Source: Dokdonella sp. (GTDB lineage: Bacteria > Pseudomonadota > Gammaproteobacteria > Xanthomonadales > Rhodanobacteraceae). Taken from it: a DNA stretch of 64,000 bases. This document shows positions 8,343-16,414 of this stretch, piece after piece. A model generated the notes under the pieces. The model had not been told where the DNA came from. It made no database searches and was given only the letters and a program-made list of their open reading frames with translations. Numbering within the stretch: position 1 is the stretch's first letter; the number at the start of each line of letters is the position of its first letter. Where the stretch lies: NCBI RefSeq assembly GCF_019634845.1, contig NZ_JAHCAQ010000009.1, positions 89,106-153,105 of the forward strand, read 5' to 3'. Both the position numbers and the translations under genes were made by a program.

Positions 8343-8927
8343 TCAGCGGCTCGGGATCAGCGTATCGATGAAGTCGTCGATGTAACGCTCGAACTCGTCG
8401 TGCGTCATGCGCGGCTGGCCGATGTGCGCGAGCTGGACGAAACCGACATAGGCCGAATAGGCCAGGCGTGCGCGGTTGGCGGCGGTCTTGGCGTCGAAGC
8501 CGGCCTCACGGAACGCGTGGGTGACGAAATCGATGCGTCGCTGCGAGGCGCGTTCGAGCAACGGACCGATCAGCGGCTGGTCGATCGCGCGGAACAGCGC
8601 CGCGAAGATCGTGTGGGTCGGGCGGCGATGGCTGGTCAGGCGGATGAGTTCGCGCACGCGCTCGCGCGGGTCGGCGACCTTGGCCAGCGGTGCGACGACC
8701 TGCTCCTCGTCGTTGTGCTCCCAGCGCTCGATGGCGGCCTGGATCAGGGCCTCGCGGGTCGGGAAATGCCAGTAGAAGCTGCCCTTGGTGACGCCGAGTC
8801 GACGTGCCAACGGCTCGATCGCAACCGCGCCCAGGCCGCTCTCGGCCAGCGCCTCGAGTGCGGCGAGCTCCCAGTCGACGGCTGACAGGCGGACCTTGGG
8901 TTCAGGCTTGGTGACCTTTCTTGGCAT
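8343..8927 (-). CDS. TetR/AcrR-family transcriptional regulator
   Basis: A 194-residue regulator. The N-terminal helix-turn-helix (about residues 20-65) contains EPLARRLGVTKGSFYWHF, the hallmark recognition segment of TetR proteins. The remaining helices form the ligand and dimer domain. It is divergent from fadE, and two palindromes sit over the fadE promoter between them. The simplest reading is a fatty-acid or acyl-CoA-responsive repressor of fadE and of itself. The ligand is inferred only from the neighbour. The start at MPRKVTKPEPK was chosen over an upstream in-frame Met because homologues begin with a short basic tail before the HTH. Confidence 0.88.
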   Translation of the reverse strand: MPRKVTKPEPKVRLSAVDWELAALEALAESGLGAVAIEPLARRLGVTKGSFYWHFPTREALIQAAIERWEHNDEEQVVAPLAKVADPRERVRELIRLTSHRRPTHTIFAALFRAIDQPLIGPLLERASQRRIDFVTHAFREAGFDAKTAANRARLAYSAYVGFVQLAHIGQPRMTHDEFERYIDDFIDTLIPSR

Positions 8928-8996
8928 CGCCGGAGTGTGCCGCAGCGCACGCCGCGGCGAAAGCCGCACGAGGCAAGCGTGGCGCTTGGCCGCACG

Positions 8997-9015
8997 GTGT
9001 TGACAGTGTAAACAC
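8997..9015. promoter_or_regulatory. Palindrome over the fadE -35 (candidate operator 1)
   Basis: GTGTTGAC-AGT-GTAAACAC is an imperfect palindrome with 7 of 8 arm positions matching. It contains the -35 hexamer TTGACA of the fadE promoter. It is 69 bases from the TetR start and is a good candidate for a TetR dimer site. Confidence 0.5.
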
Positions 9016-9028
9016 GTTCTTCAATACT
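9000..9028 (+). promoter_or_regulatory. Strong sigma-70 promoter of fadE
   Basis: A perfect -35 TTGACA (9000-9005) and a -10 AATACT (9023-9028) are separated by exactly 17 bases. Transcription would begin near 9035, giving a leader of about 48 bases before the fadE ATG. This is the best consensus match I found in the window, and both elements are embedded in palindromes. Confidence 0.65.
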
Positions 9029-9041
9029 GGACAGTATGGAA
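9020..9041. promoter_or_regulatory. Palindrome over the fadE -10 and start site (candidate operator 2)
   Basis: The core ATACTG-GA-CAGTAT is a perfect inverted repeat. It extends to TTC on the left and GAA on the right with one mismatched pair. It overlaps the -10 box and the expected transcription start, so a bound repressor would block RNA polymerase directly. Confidence 0.6.
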
Positions 9042-9082
9042 CATCCGTGCCGCTGGGCTCGCCCATCCTCGAGGACCACGCC

Positions 9083-11551
9083 ATGACCGTGTTTGCGCCA
9101 TTCCTTGCTGGTTTCCTGCTGCTCCTGGTCGCTGCCTACCTGCGCCTGCGATTGCCGTTGTGGTCGAGCCTGGCCGCCGCCGCCATCGTCGCTGCCGGCT
9201 TGCTGTGCCGGTCGGGCGCGGTGGCCACGCTCGTGCCACTGCTGCTGCTCGCCGTCGTCGCGCTGCCGCTCAATCTGGTCGCGTTCCGGCGCCGCCGGTT
9301 GTCGGCACCGCTGCTCGCGCTGTTTGCGCAGGTCACGCCGAAGCTGTCGGACACCGAACAGACCGCACTCGACGCCGGTACGGTCGGCTTCGAGGGTGAG
9401 TTGTTCAGCGGCAAGCCGGACTGGCGCAAGCTGCTGGCGCAGCCCAAGCCGCAGCTTTCCGTCGAGGAGCAAGCCTTCCTCGATGGCCCGGTCGAGACGC
9501 TGTGCGCGATGACCAACGATTGGGAAATCACCCACGAGCTGGCCGACCTGCCCGCGGCGGTGTGGGACTTCATCAAGAAGGAACGCTTCTTCGGCATGAT
9601 CATCCCGAAGAAGTACGGCGGTCTCGAGTTCTCGGCGCTGGCGCAATCGGCGGTGCTGCAAAAGCTCATGGGCGTGTCGGGCTCGTTGTCCTCGACCGTG
9701 GGCGTGCCCAACTCGCTCGGTCCCGGCGAACTGCTGCTGCATTACGGCACCCCCGAGCAGCGCGACTACTACCTGCCGCGTCTTGCCGACGGCCGCGAGA
9801 TCCCGTGCTTTGCGCTCACCGGGCCGTACGCGGGCTCGGATGCGACCTCGATTCCCGACTACGGCATCGTCTGCAAGGGCGAGTGGAACGGCGCCAACGT
9901 GGTCGGCGTGCGCCTGACCTTCGACAAGCGCTACATCACGCTGGCACCGATCGCGACGCTGTTCGGCCTGGCGTTCCGCATGCACGACCCCGAGCACCTG
10001 CTTGGCGATGTCGAAGACATCGGCATCACGCTCGCGCTCATTCCGCACGACACCAAGGGACTTGAATACGGTCGGCGCCACTTCCCGCTCAACGCAGCCT
10101 TCCTCAACGGCCCGGTGCGCGGCAAGGACGTGTTCATCCCGCTCTCGCAGCTCATCGGTGGCGAGAAGATGGCCGGGCAGGGCTGGCGCATGCTGGTCGA
10201 ATGCCTGTCGGTCGGGCGCGGCATCACGCTGCCCTCGAATGCGAGCGGCGGCGTCAAGGCGGGCGCGCTCGCGACCGGCGCGTATGCGCGCATCCGCAAG
10301 CAGTTCGGCATCGCGATCGGCCGTTTCGAGGGCGTCGAGGAAGCACTCGCGCGCATCGGCGGGCACAGCTATGCAATCAGCGCGCTGGCACGCGCCAGCG
10401 CGGCGGCGGTCGACCGCGGCGAAAAGCCGGCGGTGGTGACCGCCATCGCCAAGTACCACGCCACCGAGCGCGGCCGCGAGGTGGCCCGCGATGTGATGGA
10501 TGTGCACGGCGGCAAGGGCGTCCAGCTCGGCCCCGGCAACTACGCCGGCCGCGCCTGGCAGACCTCGCCGATCGCGATCACGGTCGAAGGCGCCAACATC
10601 CTCACGCGCAGCCTCATGATCTTCGGCCAGGGCGCGATCCGCTGTCATCCGTTCGTGCTGCGCGAGATGGCTGCACTCAAGCTCAGCGATCGCGATGAGC
10701 GCCTCAAGGCCTTCGACGCCGCGCTGTGGGGCCACGTCGGTTTCGCGATCTCCAACGCGGTGCGCAGCCTCGTGCTCGGCCTCACCTTCGGCAAGATCGG
10801 GCGCGTGCCGGGCGACACCTGGACGCGGCGTTACTACCGCAAGCTCAACCGCTACGCGGCGGCGCTCGCGCTGGTCTCCGACACCTCGATGCTCGTGCTT
10901 GGCGGCAAGCTCAAGTTCAAGGAAAAGCTGTCCGCGCGGCTTGGCGACGTGCTCTCCAACCTTTACATCGCCAGCGCGATGCTCAAGCGCTACGAGGACC
11001 AGGGGCGTCCGTTCAACGACCGTCCGCTGCTCGCCTGGGCGTTCCATGACGGCGTGTACCGCATGCAGGAAGCGCTCGATGGCGTGCTGCGCAACTTCCC
11101 GCTGCGCCCGGTGGCGTGGTTCTTGCGCGCGCTGGTGTTCCCGCTCGGCCGCCGTGAGGTGCCACCGTCGGATCGGCTCGGGCGCCGCGTCGCCGCGATC
11201 CTGTGCACGCCGGGCGAGTCGCGTGACCGGCTCGGCGAGTGGGTGTACTTGACGCCCAACGCCAACAATCCGGTCGGTCGCATGCACGCCTTGCTGCCCG
11301 ACGTGATTGCCGCCGAGCCGATCGAGCGCAAGTTCCTCAAGGCCGCCAAGGCCGGCGAGCTCGATGGCTATGACTACGACAGCCAGCTTGCCGATGCGCA
11401 GGCCAAGGGCGTGCTCAGCGCCGCCGAATGCGACCTGCTCGCGCGCGTGCGCACGGCGACGTTCGAGTTCATCTCGGTCGATGACTTCGACCCGGACGAG
11501 CTCGCGGCCGGCAAGCACCACGAGCGCAAGGCGTTGCGCCACGCGGCATGA
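9083..11551 (+). CDS. fadE: Acyl-CoA dehydrogenase, FadE type
   Basis: It catalyses the first step of fatty-acid beta-oxidation, with electrons passed to electron-transfer flavoprotein. It has 822 residues, close to the long FadE of enterobacteria and roughly twice a typical acyl-CoA dehydrogenase. Residues 1-62 hold hydrophobic membrane segments (FLAGFLLLLVAAYL and later VPLLLLAVVALPLNL). The catalytic region has IIPKKYGGLEFS, CFALTGPYAGSDATS, VMDVHGGKGVQLGP and EGANILTRSLMIFGQG. The last ~250 residues are the extra C-terminal FadE domain. A GAGGA lies seven bases before the ATG. It is probably repressed by the divergent TetR protein. The etfBA genes for its electron acceptor lie about 9 kb away. 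Confidence 0.92.
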   Translation: MTVFAPFLAGFLLLLVAAYLRLRLPLWSSLAAAAIVAAGLLCRSGAVATLVPLLLLAVVALPLNLVAFRRRRLSAPLLALFAQVTPKLSDTEQTALDAGTVGFEGELFSGKPDWRKLLAQPKPQLSVEEQAFLDGPVETLCAMTNDWEITHELADLPAAVWDFIKKERFFGMIIPKKYGGLEFSALAQSAVLQKLMGVSGSLSSTVGVPNSLGPGELLLHYGTPEQRDYYLPRLADGREIPCFALTGPYAGSDATSIPDYGIVCKGEWNGANVVGVRLTFDKRYITLAPIATLFGLAFRMHDPEHLLGDVEDIGITLALIPHDTKGLEYGRRHFPLNAAFLNGPVRGKDVFIPLSQLIGGEKMAGQGWRMLVECLSVGRGITLPSNASGGVKAGALATGAYARIRKQFGIAIGRFEGVEEALARIGGHSYAISALARASAAAVDRGEKPAVVTAIAKYHATERGREVARDVMDVHGGKGVQLGPGNYAGRAWQTSPIAITVEGANILTRSLMIFGQGAIRCHPFVLREMAALKLSDRDERLKAFDAALWGHVGFAISNAVRSLVLGLTFGKIGRVPGDTWTRRYYRKLNRYAAALALVSDTSMLVLGGKLKFKEKLSARLGDVLSNLYIASAMLKRYEDQGRPFNDRPLLAWAFHDGVYRMQEALDGVLRNFPLRPVAWFLRALVFPLGRREVPPSDRLGRRVAAILCTPGESRDRLGEWVYLTPNANNPVGRMHALLPDVIAAEPIERKFLKAAKAGELDGYDYDSQLADAQAKGVLSAAECDLLARVRTATFEFISVDDFDPDELAAGKHHERKALRHAA

Positions 11552-11558
11552 TCGCCGA

Positions 11559-11592
11559 CCATCGTGGGCACCGCGCGAGGTGCCCACGATGG
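11559..11592 (+). promoter_or_regulatory. Perfect 14-bp hairpin enclosing the deaminase start codon
   Basis: CCATCGTGGGCACC (11559-11572) and GGTGCCCACGATGG (11579-11592) are exact reverse complements around the loop GCGCGA. The right arm contains the ATG at 11589-11591. The loop and arm together contain the Shine-Dalgarno GCGAGG (11575-11580). It begins 8 bases after the fadE stop. It could block translation of the deaminase in fadE read-through RNA, act as the fadE terminator, or both. There is no U-tract. Confidence 0.7.
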
Positions 11593-12047
11593 ACATGCAC
11601 GACTGCGACCATGAATTTCTTGCCGCCGCGCGTGCCGAGGCCGCCGCCGGCCTCGCCGAGGGTGGCATCCCGATCGGCTGCGTGATCGTGCATGCGGGCC
11701 GCATCATCGGCCGCGGTCACAACCGCCGCGTGCAGCAGGGCAGCGTGATCCGCCACGGCGAGATGGATGCGTTCGAGAATGCGGGGCGGCAGGACGCGCG
11801 CGTCTACCGCGAGTGCACGCTCTACACCACGCTGTCGCCCTGCGCGATGTGCAGCGGCGCGATCGTGCTGTACGGAATCCCGCGCGTGGTGATCGGCGAG
11901 AACCGCTCGTTTCGCGGCGAGGAGGACTGGTTGCGCAGCCGCGGCGTCGAACTCGTGCTCGCCGACGATGCAGGTTGCAGCGAACTCATGGCACGCTTCA
12001 TGCGCGAGCAGCCCGCGCTGTGGCACGAGGACATCGGTGAACCCTGA
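11589..12047 (+). CDS. Cytosine deaminase, yeast (Fcy1-like) type
   Basis: A 152-residue zinc deaminase of the cytidine-deaminase-like fold. Zinc ligands are His56 and catalytic Glu58 in RHGEMDAFENAG, and Cys85/Cys88 in LSPCAMCSGAI. From memory, the spacing between the His and Cys ligands equals that of yeast Fcy1. Other matches to Fcy1 are GRGHNRRVQQGS, LYGIPRVVIGEN and the terminal HEDIGE. It should convert cytosine to uracil for pyrimidine salvage. It is unlike the amidohydrolase-type CodA of E. coli. The ATG at 11589 lies in a strong hairpin; the second Met (11595) is an alternative start just outside it. It follows fadE at 37 bases. Confidence 0.85.
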   Translation: MDMHDCDHEFLAAARAEAAAGLAEGGIPIGCVIVHAGRIIGRGHNRRVQQGSVIRHGEMDAFENAGRQDARVYRECTLYTTLSPCAMCSGAIVLYGIPRVVIGENRSFRGEEDWLRSRGVELVLADDAGCSELMARFMREQPALWHEDIGEP

Positions 12048-12066
12048 CCGCAGCGGCCGCTCGCGA

Positions 12067-12100
12067 CTGGCTGTGCGCCAGCGCGCCGCTCCCTGCGGCG
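12067..12100 (+). terminator. Tandem small hairpins after the deaminase gene
   Basis: CTGGC-TGTGC-GCCAG (12067-12081) is followed by CGCCGC-TCCCT-GCGGCG (12084-12100), both perfect, starting 19 bases past the stop. No U-run is present. The remaining bases up to 12259 show no other feature I can name. Confidence 0.35.
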
Positions 12101-12259
12101 GGCCGTCGGCGCAGCCGGGCGCACGCATCACGCAGTGATGCCGCGGTGCCGCGACGTCGCCGCCAGCGCGGCGGTTGCGGGCTCGGGTGCCAAATCGCGT
12201 TGTTGGTGGCATGGTGCCAGTGCGGCGCCAACCGTTCCCCTGACCAACGAGGCCAAGCC

Positions 12260-13561
12260 ATGATTCACATCCATCGTCCCGTCCATGCCACGCTGCGCGC
12301 CGGCGTCCTCGGCGCGGCGCTCGCGGCCGCCTGTGGTCTCGCCCATGCCGCGCCGGGCGCCAGCCCGGCCACCCCGGTGGCGCAATACTGGATGGACATC
12401 GCCACCTTCAACATGATGGGCATGGACGAGATGCCCGAGATGGCCGGCATGGGCGGCGGCATGCTGAGCGGCATGATGAACCGCAACAGCCGTACCGGCC
12501 GCGACGGCCGCCATGCCAAGGGCGTGGGCAACTTCGGCGAAACGCGCGGCGGTGGGATCGGCCGCCGTGTCGACATCGCGCTGTACACGCGCGACAACAG
12601 CGCCGGCACCAGCGCATTGCAGCAGGTTCCGGCAGGCGCCGACCTCGGTGCGGCGCCGCTGCACCTGATCACGCCGCCGCGCGAAAGCGTGCAGGCGGGC
12701 GGGGACACGGTGGAGCTGCCCGAGCGGCCGCGCGGCCGCATCCTGTTCTACTGGGGCTGCAGCGCCGACATCAAGGCCGGCCAGCCGCGCATCCTCGACA
12801 TGAGCAAGCTCAGCGCACAGGACTACGCGGGCTTCATGCAGGGCCGCCACGTGGCCGATCGTGGTGCGCGCGCCGAGGCGGGTCATGCGATCTGGCCGAA
12901 CGAGCGCGAGAACTCGCACATCACGCGGCGTGCCTCGCTGGTCGGTGAGCATACGGTCAGCGGCGACGGCGTGCCGGCCGGACTCAGCTTCCGCATCGAC
13001 GAGCGGCACGATTTCATGCCGAGTCTCAAGGTCGATTCGGCGGGCGATCTGGCCGCGAGCATCCGCGTGCACTGGCAGCCGGTCGACACCGCGCGGGCCT
13101 ACCTGCTCACCGCGATGAGCGGCGGCATGGATGGCAACAACGCCCCCGAGATGGTGATCTGGAGTTCGTCCGAGCCACCCGAATCGGGCTTCGGCCTGCT
13201 CGACTACATCAGCAACGCCAACATCGACAAATGGCTCAAGGAGCGCGTGCTGCTGGCGCCGAGCCAGACCGAATGCGCGATCCCCAAGGGCATCTTCGCC
13301 AACAGCCAGGGCGCGATGCTGCAGGCGATCGCCTACGGTGACGAACTCAACCTCGTGCATCCGCCGCGGCCGGCCGACCCGAAGGCCGCGTGGAAGCCCG
13401 AGTGGTCGGTGCGCGTGCGCAACAAGTCGGTGGCGATGAACATGCTCGGGCAGGAGAACGTCGAGATGCCGGCGCAGCACGGGCGGCGCCAGCGCGACGA
13501 CGACTCGCAAGGCGAGCGGCCGAGCGCGAAGAAGTTGCTCAAGGGTCTCTTTGGCCACTGA
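12260..13561 (+). CDS. Exported protein of unknown function, Met-rich segment
   Basis: I do not recognise this 433-residue protein. It has a clear signal peptide (residues 1 to about 31, ending GLAHA). A short region rich in Met and Gly follows (NMMGMDEMPEMAGMGGGMLSG, around residues 50-72, shown here in part). A large mixed domain comes next with YWGCSADIKAGQPRILDMS and VHWQPVDTARAYLLTAM. The tail is basic and probably disordered. The Met cluster could bind copper, but that is a guess. The second half may include an Ig-like or beta-sandwich fold. A GAGG sits seven bases before the ATG. It stands alone, convergent with fghA. Confidence 0.75.
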   Translation: MIHIHRPVHATLRAGVLGAALAAACGLAHAAPGASPATPVAQYWMDIATFNMMGMDEMPEMAGMGGGMLSGMMNRNSRTGRDGRHAKGVGNFGETRGGGIGRRVDIALYTRDNSAGTSALQQVPAGADLGAAPLHLITPPRESVQAGGDTVELPERPRGRILFYWGCSADIKAGQPRILDMSKLSAQDYAGFMQGRHVADRGARAEAGHAIWPNERENSHITRRASLVGEHTVSGDGVPAGLSFRIDERHDFMPSLKVDSAGDLAASIRVHWQPVDTARAYLLTAMSGGMDGNNAPEMVIWSSSEPPESGFGLLDYISNANIDKWLKERVLLAPSQTECAIPKGIFANSQGAMLQAIAYGDELNLVHPPRPADPKAAWKPEWSVRVRNKSVAMNMLGQENVEMPAQHGRRQRDDDSQGERPSAKKLLKGLFGH

Positions 13562-13581
13562 CGTGGCCGTGGCCACCGCAT

Positions 13582-13634
13582 GCCGGCCGCTGGCACGCGG
13601 CCGGCCGGCGCCAGCGGCGACCGCCCGCTGGCGC
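13582..13634. terminator. Two strong hairpins between convergent genes
   Basis: GCCGGCCGC pairs with GCGGCCGGC (13582-13605, loop of 6). GCGCCAGCGG pairs with CCGCTGGCGC (13608-13634, loop of 7). Both stems are perfect, 9 and 10 bp. The second ends in the fghA stop codon. Together they make a likely bidirectional terminator without U-tracts. Confidence 0.6.
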
Positions 13635-14482
13635 TAGTCGCACAGCGCCTGCGCGTGATGGCGCAGGTGCTCGTCGATGAAGCTCTGGATGAACCAGTAG
13701 CTGTGGTCATAGCCCGCGTGCACGCGCAGCGACAGCGGCTGGCGCGCGGCACGCGCGGCCGCATCGAGCCGCCAGTATTGCAGCTGCACCTCGAGGAACT
13801 GGTCGGCCTGGCCCTGCTCGACCAGCAGCGTGCCTGGGAAGCGGCGGCGCATTTCCAGCAGCGACACCGCATCCCACTCGCGCCAGGCCTTGCTGTCGTT
13901 GCCGAGGTAATGCCGCAACGCCTTGCGGCCCCACGGGACCAGGCTGGGCGCCACGATCGGCGCGAACGCCGATACCGAGCGGTAGCGACGCGGATTCTTC
14001 AGCGCGATCACGAGCGCGCCATGACCGCCCATCGAGTGTCCGCACAGGCCCTCGCGATCGATATCGAGCAACGGGAAGTGGCTGCCAAGCACATACGGCA
14101 GTTCCTTGGTCACGTAGCTGTACATGCGGAAGCGCTTGGCGTAGGCCGCTTCGGTGGCGTCGAGGTAGAAGCCCGCGCCCTCGCCGAACTCCCAGTCGCC
14201 GGTGGCGCCATCGATGCCGGTGTCGCGCGGGCTGGTGTCGGGCGTGACCAGCGCGATGCCCAGTTCGGCGGCCATGCGCTGCGCGCCGGCCTTGATCGCG
14301 AAGGTTTCTTCGTTGCAGGTGAGTCCGGCCAGGCAGTACAGCACCGGCGCGCGCCGGCCGGCGCGCAGTGGCGGCACGAATACGCCAAAGCGCATCGGGC
14401 CATCGGTTTCCAGCGAGTCGTGTCGATAGTAGCCCTGCATGCCGCCATGGCATTGCTGCTGGCTGATGGTGTGGATGCTCAT
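13634..14482 (-). CDS. fghA: S-formylglutathione hydrolase
   Basis: It hydrolyses S-formylglutathione to formate and glutathione, the second step of glutathione-dependent formaldehyde detoxification. It has 282 residues, standard for the esterase-D family. The nucleophile elbow is GHSMGGHGAL with Ser150. The acid and base of the triad are in EQGQADQFLE and GYDHSYWF. LAGLTCNEETF and SPRDTGIDG are family blocks around the active site. The start MSIHTISQQQ was chosen because it fits the family N-terminus. The formaldehyde dehydrogenase (adhC/frmA) that usually accompanies it is not in this window. Confidence 0.92.
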   Translation of the reverse strand: MSIHTISQQQCHGGMQGYYRHDSLETDGPMRFGVFVPPLRAGRRAPVLYCLAGLTCNEETFAIKAGAQRMAAELGIALVTPDTSPRDTGIDGATGDWEFGEGAGFYLDATEAAYAKRFRMYSYVTKELPYVLGSHFPLLDIDREGLCGHSMGGHGALVIALKNPRRYRSVSAFAPIVAPSLVPWGRKALRHYLGNDSKAWREWDAVSLLEMRRRFPGTLLVEQGQADQFLEVQLQYWRLDAAARAARQPLSLRVHAGYDHSYWFIQSFIDEHLRHHAQALCD

Positions 14483-14605
14483 GGCGGATCGGTTCCGTTG
14501 ATGCCGTGCGCGCCGGCTGGCGCTGGGCACGGGCCGTGTGTCGGGGTGGCTGTGGCTTGGGCTACTCTACCCGCGCCCGCGCGCCGTCGCACGCCACGTT
14601 CCGCC

Positions 14606-15094
14606 ATGCCCTACACGCCGATCCTCGCCACGCTTGGCTATGTGCTGTCGCCCGACGGCAGCCGCGTGCTCATGATCCACCGCAATGCGCGCGCCGACGA
14701 CCAGCACCTGGGCAAGTACAACGGCCTCGGCGGCAAGCTCGAACCGGGCGAGGACGCGCATGCGGGCATGTGTCGTGAGATACGCGAGGAAGCAGGCATC
14801 GAATGCGAACAGCTGCATCTGCGCGGAACGCTCAACTGGCCGGGCTTCGGCAAGCGCGGCGAGGATTGGTTCGGCTTCATCTTCACGATCACGCGCTACC
14901 GCGGTACGCCGCTCAGGCACAATCCCGAAGGTGCGCTCGAATGGGTCGACCGTGCACGCCTGCACGAACTGCCGATGTGGGAAGGCGACCGCCATTTCCT
15001 GCCACTCGTGTTCAATGCCGACCCGCGTCCGTTCCACGGCGTGATGCCGTACCGTGACGGGCGCATGCAGTCGTGGACCTATTCGCGGGGTTGA
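14606..15094 (+). CDS. Nudix hydrolase, MutT-like (8-oxo-dGTP diphosphatase family)
   Basis: A 162-residue Nudix protein. The Nudix box GX5EX7REUXEEXGU is complete: GKLEPGEDAHAGMCREIREE followed by AGI, at about residues 45-68. The N-terminal strand LATLGYVLSPDGSRVLMIHRN and the GKYNGLGGK entry resemble bacterial MutT/YtkD-type enzymes that clean oxidised nucleotides. Substrate cannot be fixed from sequence. It is convergent with the next gene and overlaps its 3' end by 16 bases. It is cytoplasmic. Confidence 0.85.
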   Translation: MPYTPILATLGYVLSPDGSRVLMIHRNARADDQHLGKYNGLGGKLEPGEDAHAGMCREIREEAGIECEQLHLRGTLNWPGFGKRGEDWFGFIFTITRYRGTPLRHNPEGALEWVDRARLHELPMWEGDRHFLPLVFNADPRPFHGVMPYRDGRMQSWTYSRG

Positions 15095-16341
15095 GCGCGC
15101 GCGCGTTCGAGCAGGTGCGCCGCCGTCCAGCCTACGCGCGCCGAGGCGAGCGCGGCCAGCACGGTGACCAGCGCGGTGAGGCCGATGCCCGCGCCGAGCG
15201 CGCGCAGCCCGTTGAAGCCGCTGGTGACGACGACATCGCCGAAACGCCACACCGAGGTGTCGATGAAATTCTTGGTCTTGTAGCGCGTTTCCGCGTCGAC
15301 GCGCGTGTACAACGAATCGGCTGCCGGTTTGAAGATGCCGTAAGCGCTCGCACGCGTGAGCACGGCGACGGCGGCAATCCACGGGCCGCCGAAGATCGCG
15401 AACAGCGCAAGCATGACTGCCTTGACGACGCCGTCAAGCGCGAGCGGGAACTGCGGGCCCAGCCGCACCATGAGCGTGCGCGTGACGCCGACCTGCAGCA
15501 GCATCTGCAGCACGTTGGTGGCGAGGTCGATGTTGGCCTGGAACTCGATGCGCGCCTCGCGCGTCGCGTTGACCGCACCGTTGTAGTCGGCGAGGAAAGC
15601 GTAGATGACGGTGCCGACCGCATCGCCCAGCAGCATGAGCAGCGCCATGCGCCGCATCACGGGTGACTTGATCGTCTCCAGCGCGCCGGCGAGGAAGCCG
15701 CCGCCGATGATGCGCTGCTCGCGGCGTTCGTCGCCGGCCACCGGGTGGCGCTGACTCCATCGCGACAGCGCGAACATGCAGGCCACGCCCAGGCCGAGCA
15801 GTACTGCCGATACCACCAGCAGGCCGCTGACGCCGACGAGTTCGTTGAGCGTCTTGGTGAGCAGCGGCCCGGCAATGGCGCCGATCGCGCCGCCGAGCGC
15901 GACGATCGGGAACAGCCGATGGGCTTGCTCGGCGTCGAACAGGTCGGCCATGAAGCTCCAGAACACGGCGACGACGAACAGGTTGAACACGCTGATCCAG
16001 ACGAAGAACACCGAGCCGAGCAGGCGCGCGCCGATCGCATCCTGCAACTGGAACAAGGGGATGAAGGCGATCGTGCCGAGCATGAAGAACAGGTAGGTGG
16101 CGGGCACGAACACGCGGCGCGGAAAGCGGGCGACCAGCGCGCCGAACGGTGGCGCCAGCAGCAGCGTGGCGATGAAGGTGGCGAGGTAGAAGATCGGCAG
16201 TCCGGTCGAACCCACCGCGGCCGACAGCTGGTCACGCACCGGACGCAGCACGTAGTAGGCAGCCAGCACACAGAAGAAATACACGAACGCGACCGCTACG
16301 GCGAACCATTCATGGCGCTGGATGGCGGGAGTTCGGGGCAA
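15079..16341 (-). CDS. NTP/NDP exchange transporter family (Tlc-like) membrane protein
   Basis: About 420 residues with roughly 11-12 membrane segments. The opening (AVAFVYFFCVLAAYYVLRPVRDQL) and the block RVDAETRYKTKNFIDTSVWRFGD are typical of the ADP/ATP-translocase-like AAA family known from rickettsiae and plastids. Free-living Xanthomonadales carry shorter relatives of unproven substrate, so ATP import should not be assumed. The start is uncertain. A frame runs up to an ATG at 16452 that overlaps the MFS gene; I prefer the TTG at 16341, after a TGC-TAGGCT box (16373-16381) that could be an extended -10. Confidence 0.75.
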   Translation of the reverse strand: MPRTPAIQRHEWFAVAVAFVYFFCVLAAYYVLRPVRDQLSAAVGSTGLPIFYLATFIATLLLAPPFGALVARFPRRVFVPATYLFFMLGTIAFIPLFQLQDAIGARLLGSVFFVWISVFNLFVVAVFWSFMADLFDAEQAHRLFPIVALGGAIGAIAGPLLTKTLNELVGVSGLLVVSAVLLGLGVACMFALSRWSQRHPVAGDERREQRIIGGGFLAGALETIKSPVMRRMALLMLLGDAVGTVIYAFLADYNGAVNATREARIEFQANIDLATNVLQMLLQVGVTRTLMVRLGPQFPLALDGVVKAVMLALFAIFGGPWIAAVAVLTRASAYGIFKPAADSLYTRVDAETRYKTKNFIDTSVWRFGDVVVTSGFNGLRALGAGIGLTALVTVLAALASARVGWTAAHLLERARAQPRE

Positions 16342-16414
16342 GGTGTGGCGGTCCGGAAGCGACGGCGCGGCAAGCCTAGCACGCGGTGCCGGGCGCCTTG
16401 CGGCGATGGCATGC

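Noticed and set aside
8744-11707. Very long open frame on the minus strand opposite fadE
   Set aside because: Antisense shadow in GC-rich DNA. It has no recognisable domain, while fadE on the other strand has full-length homology.
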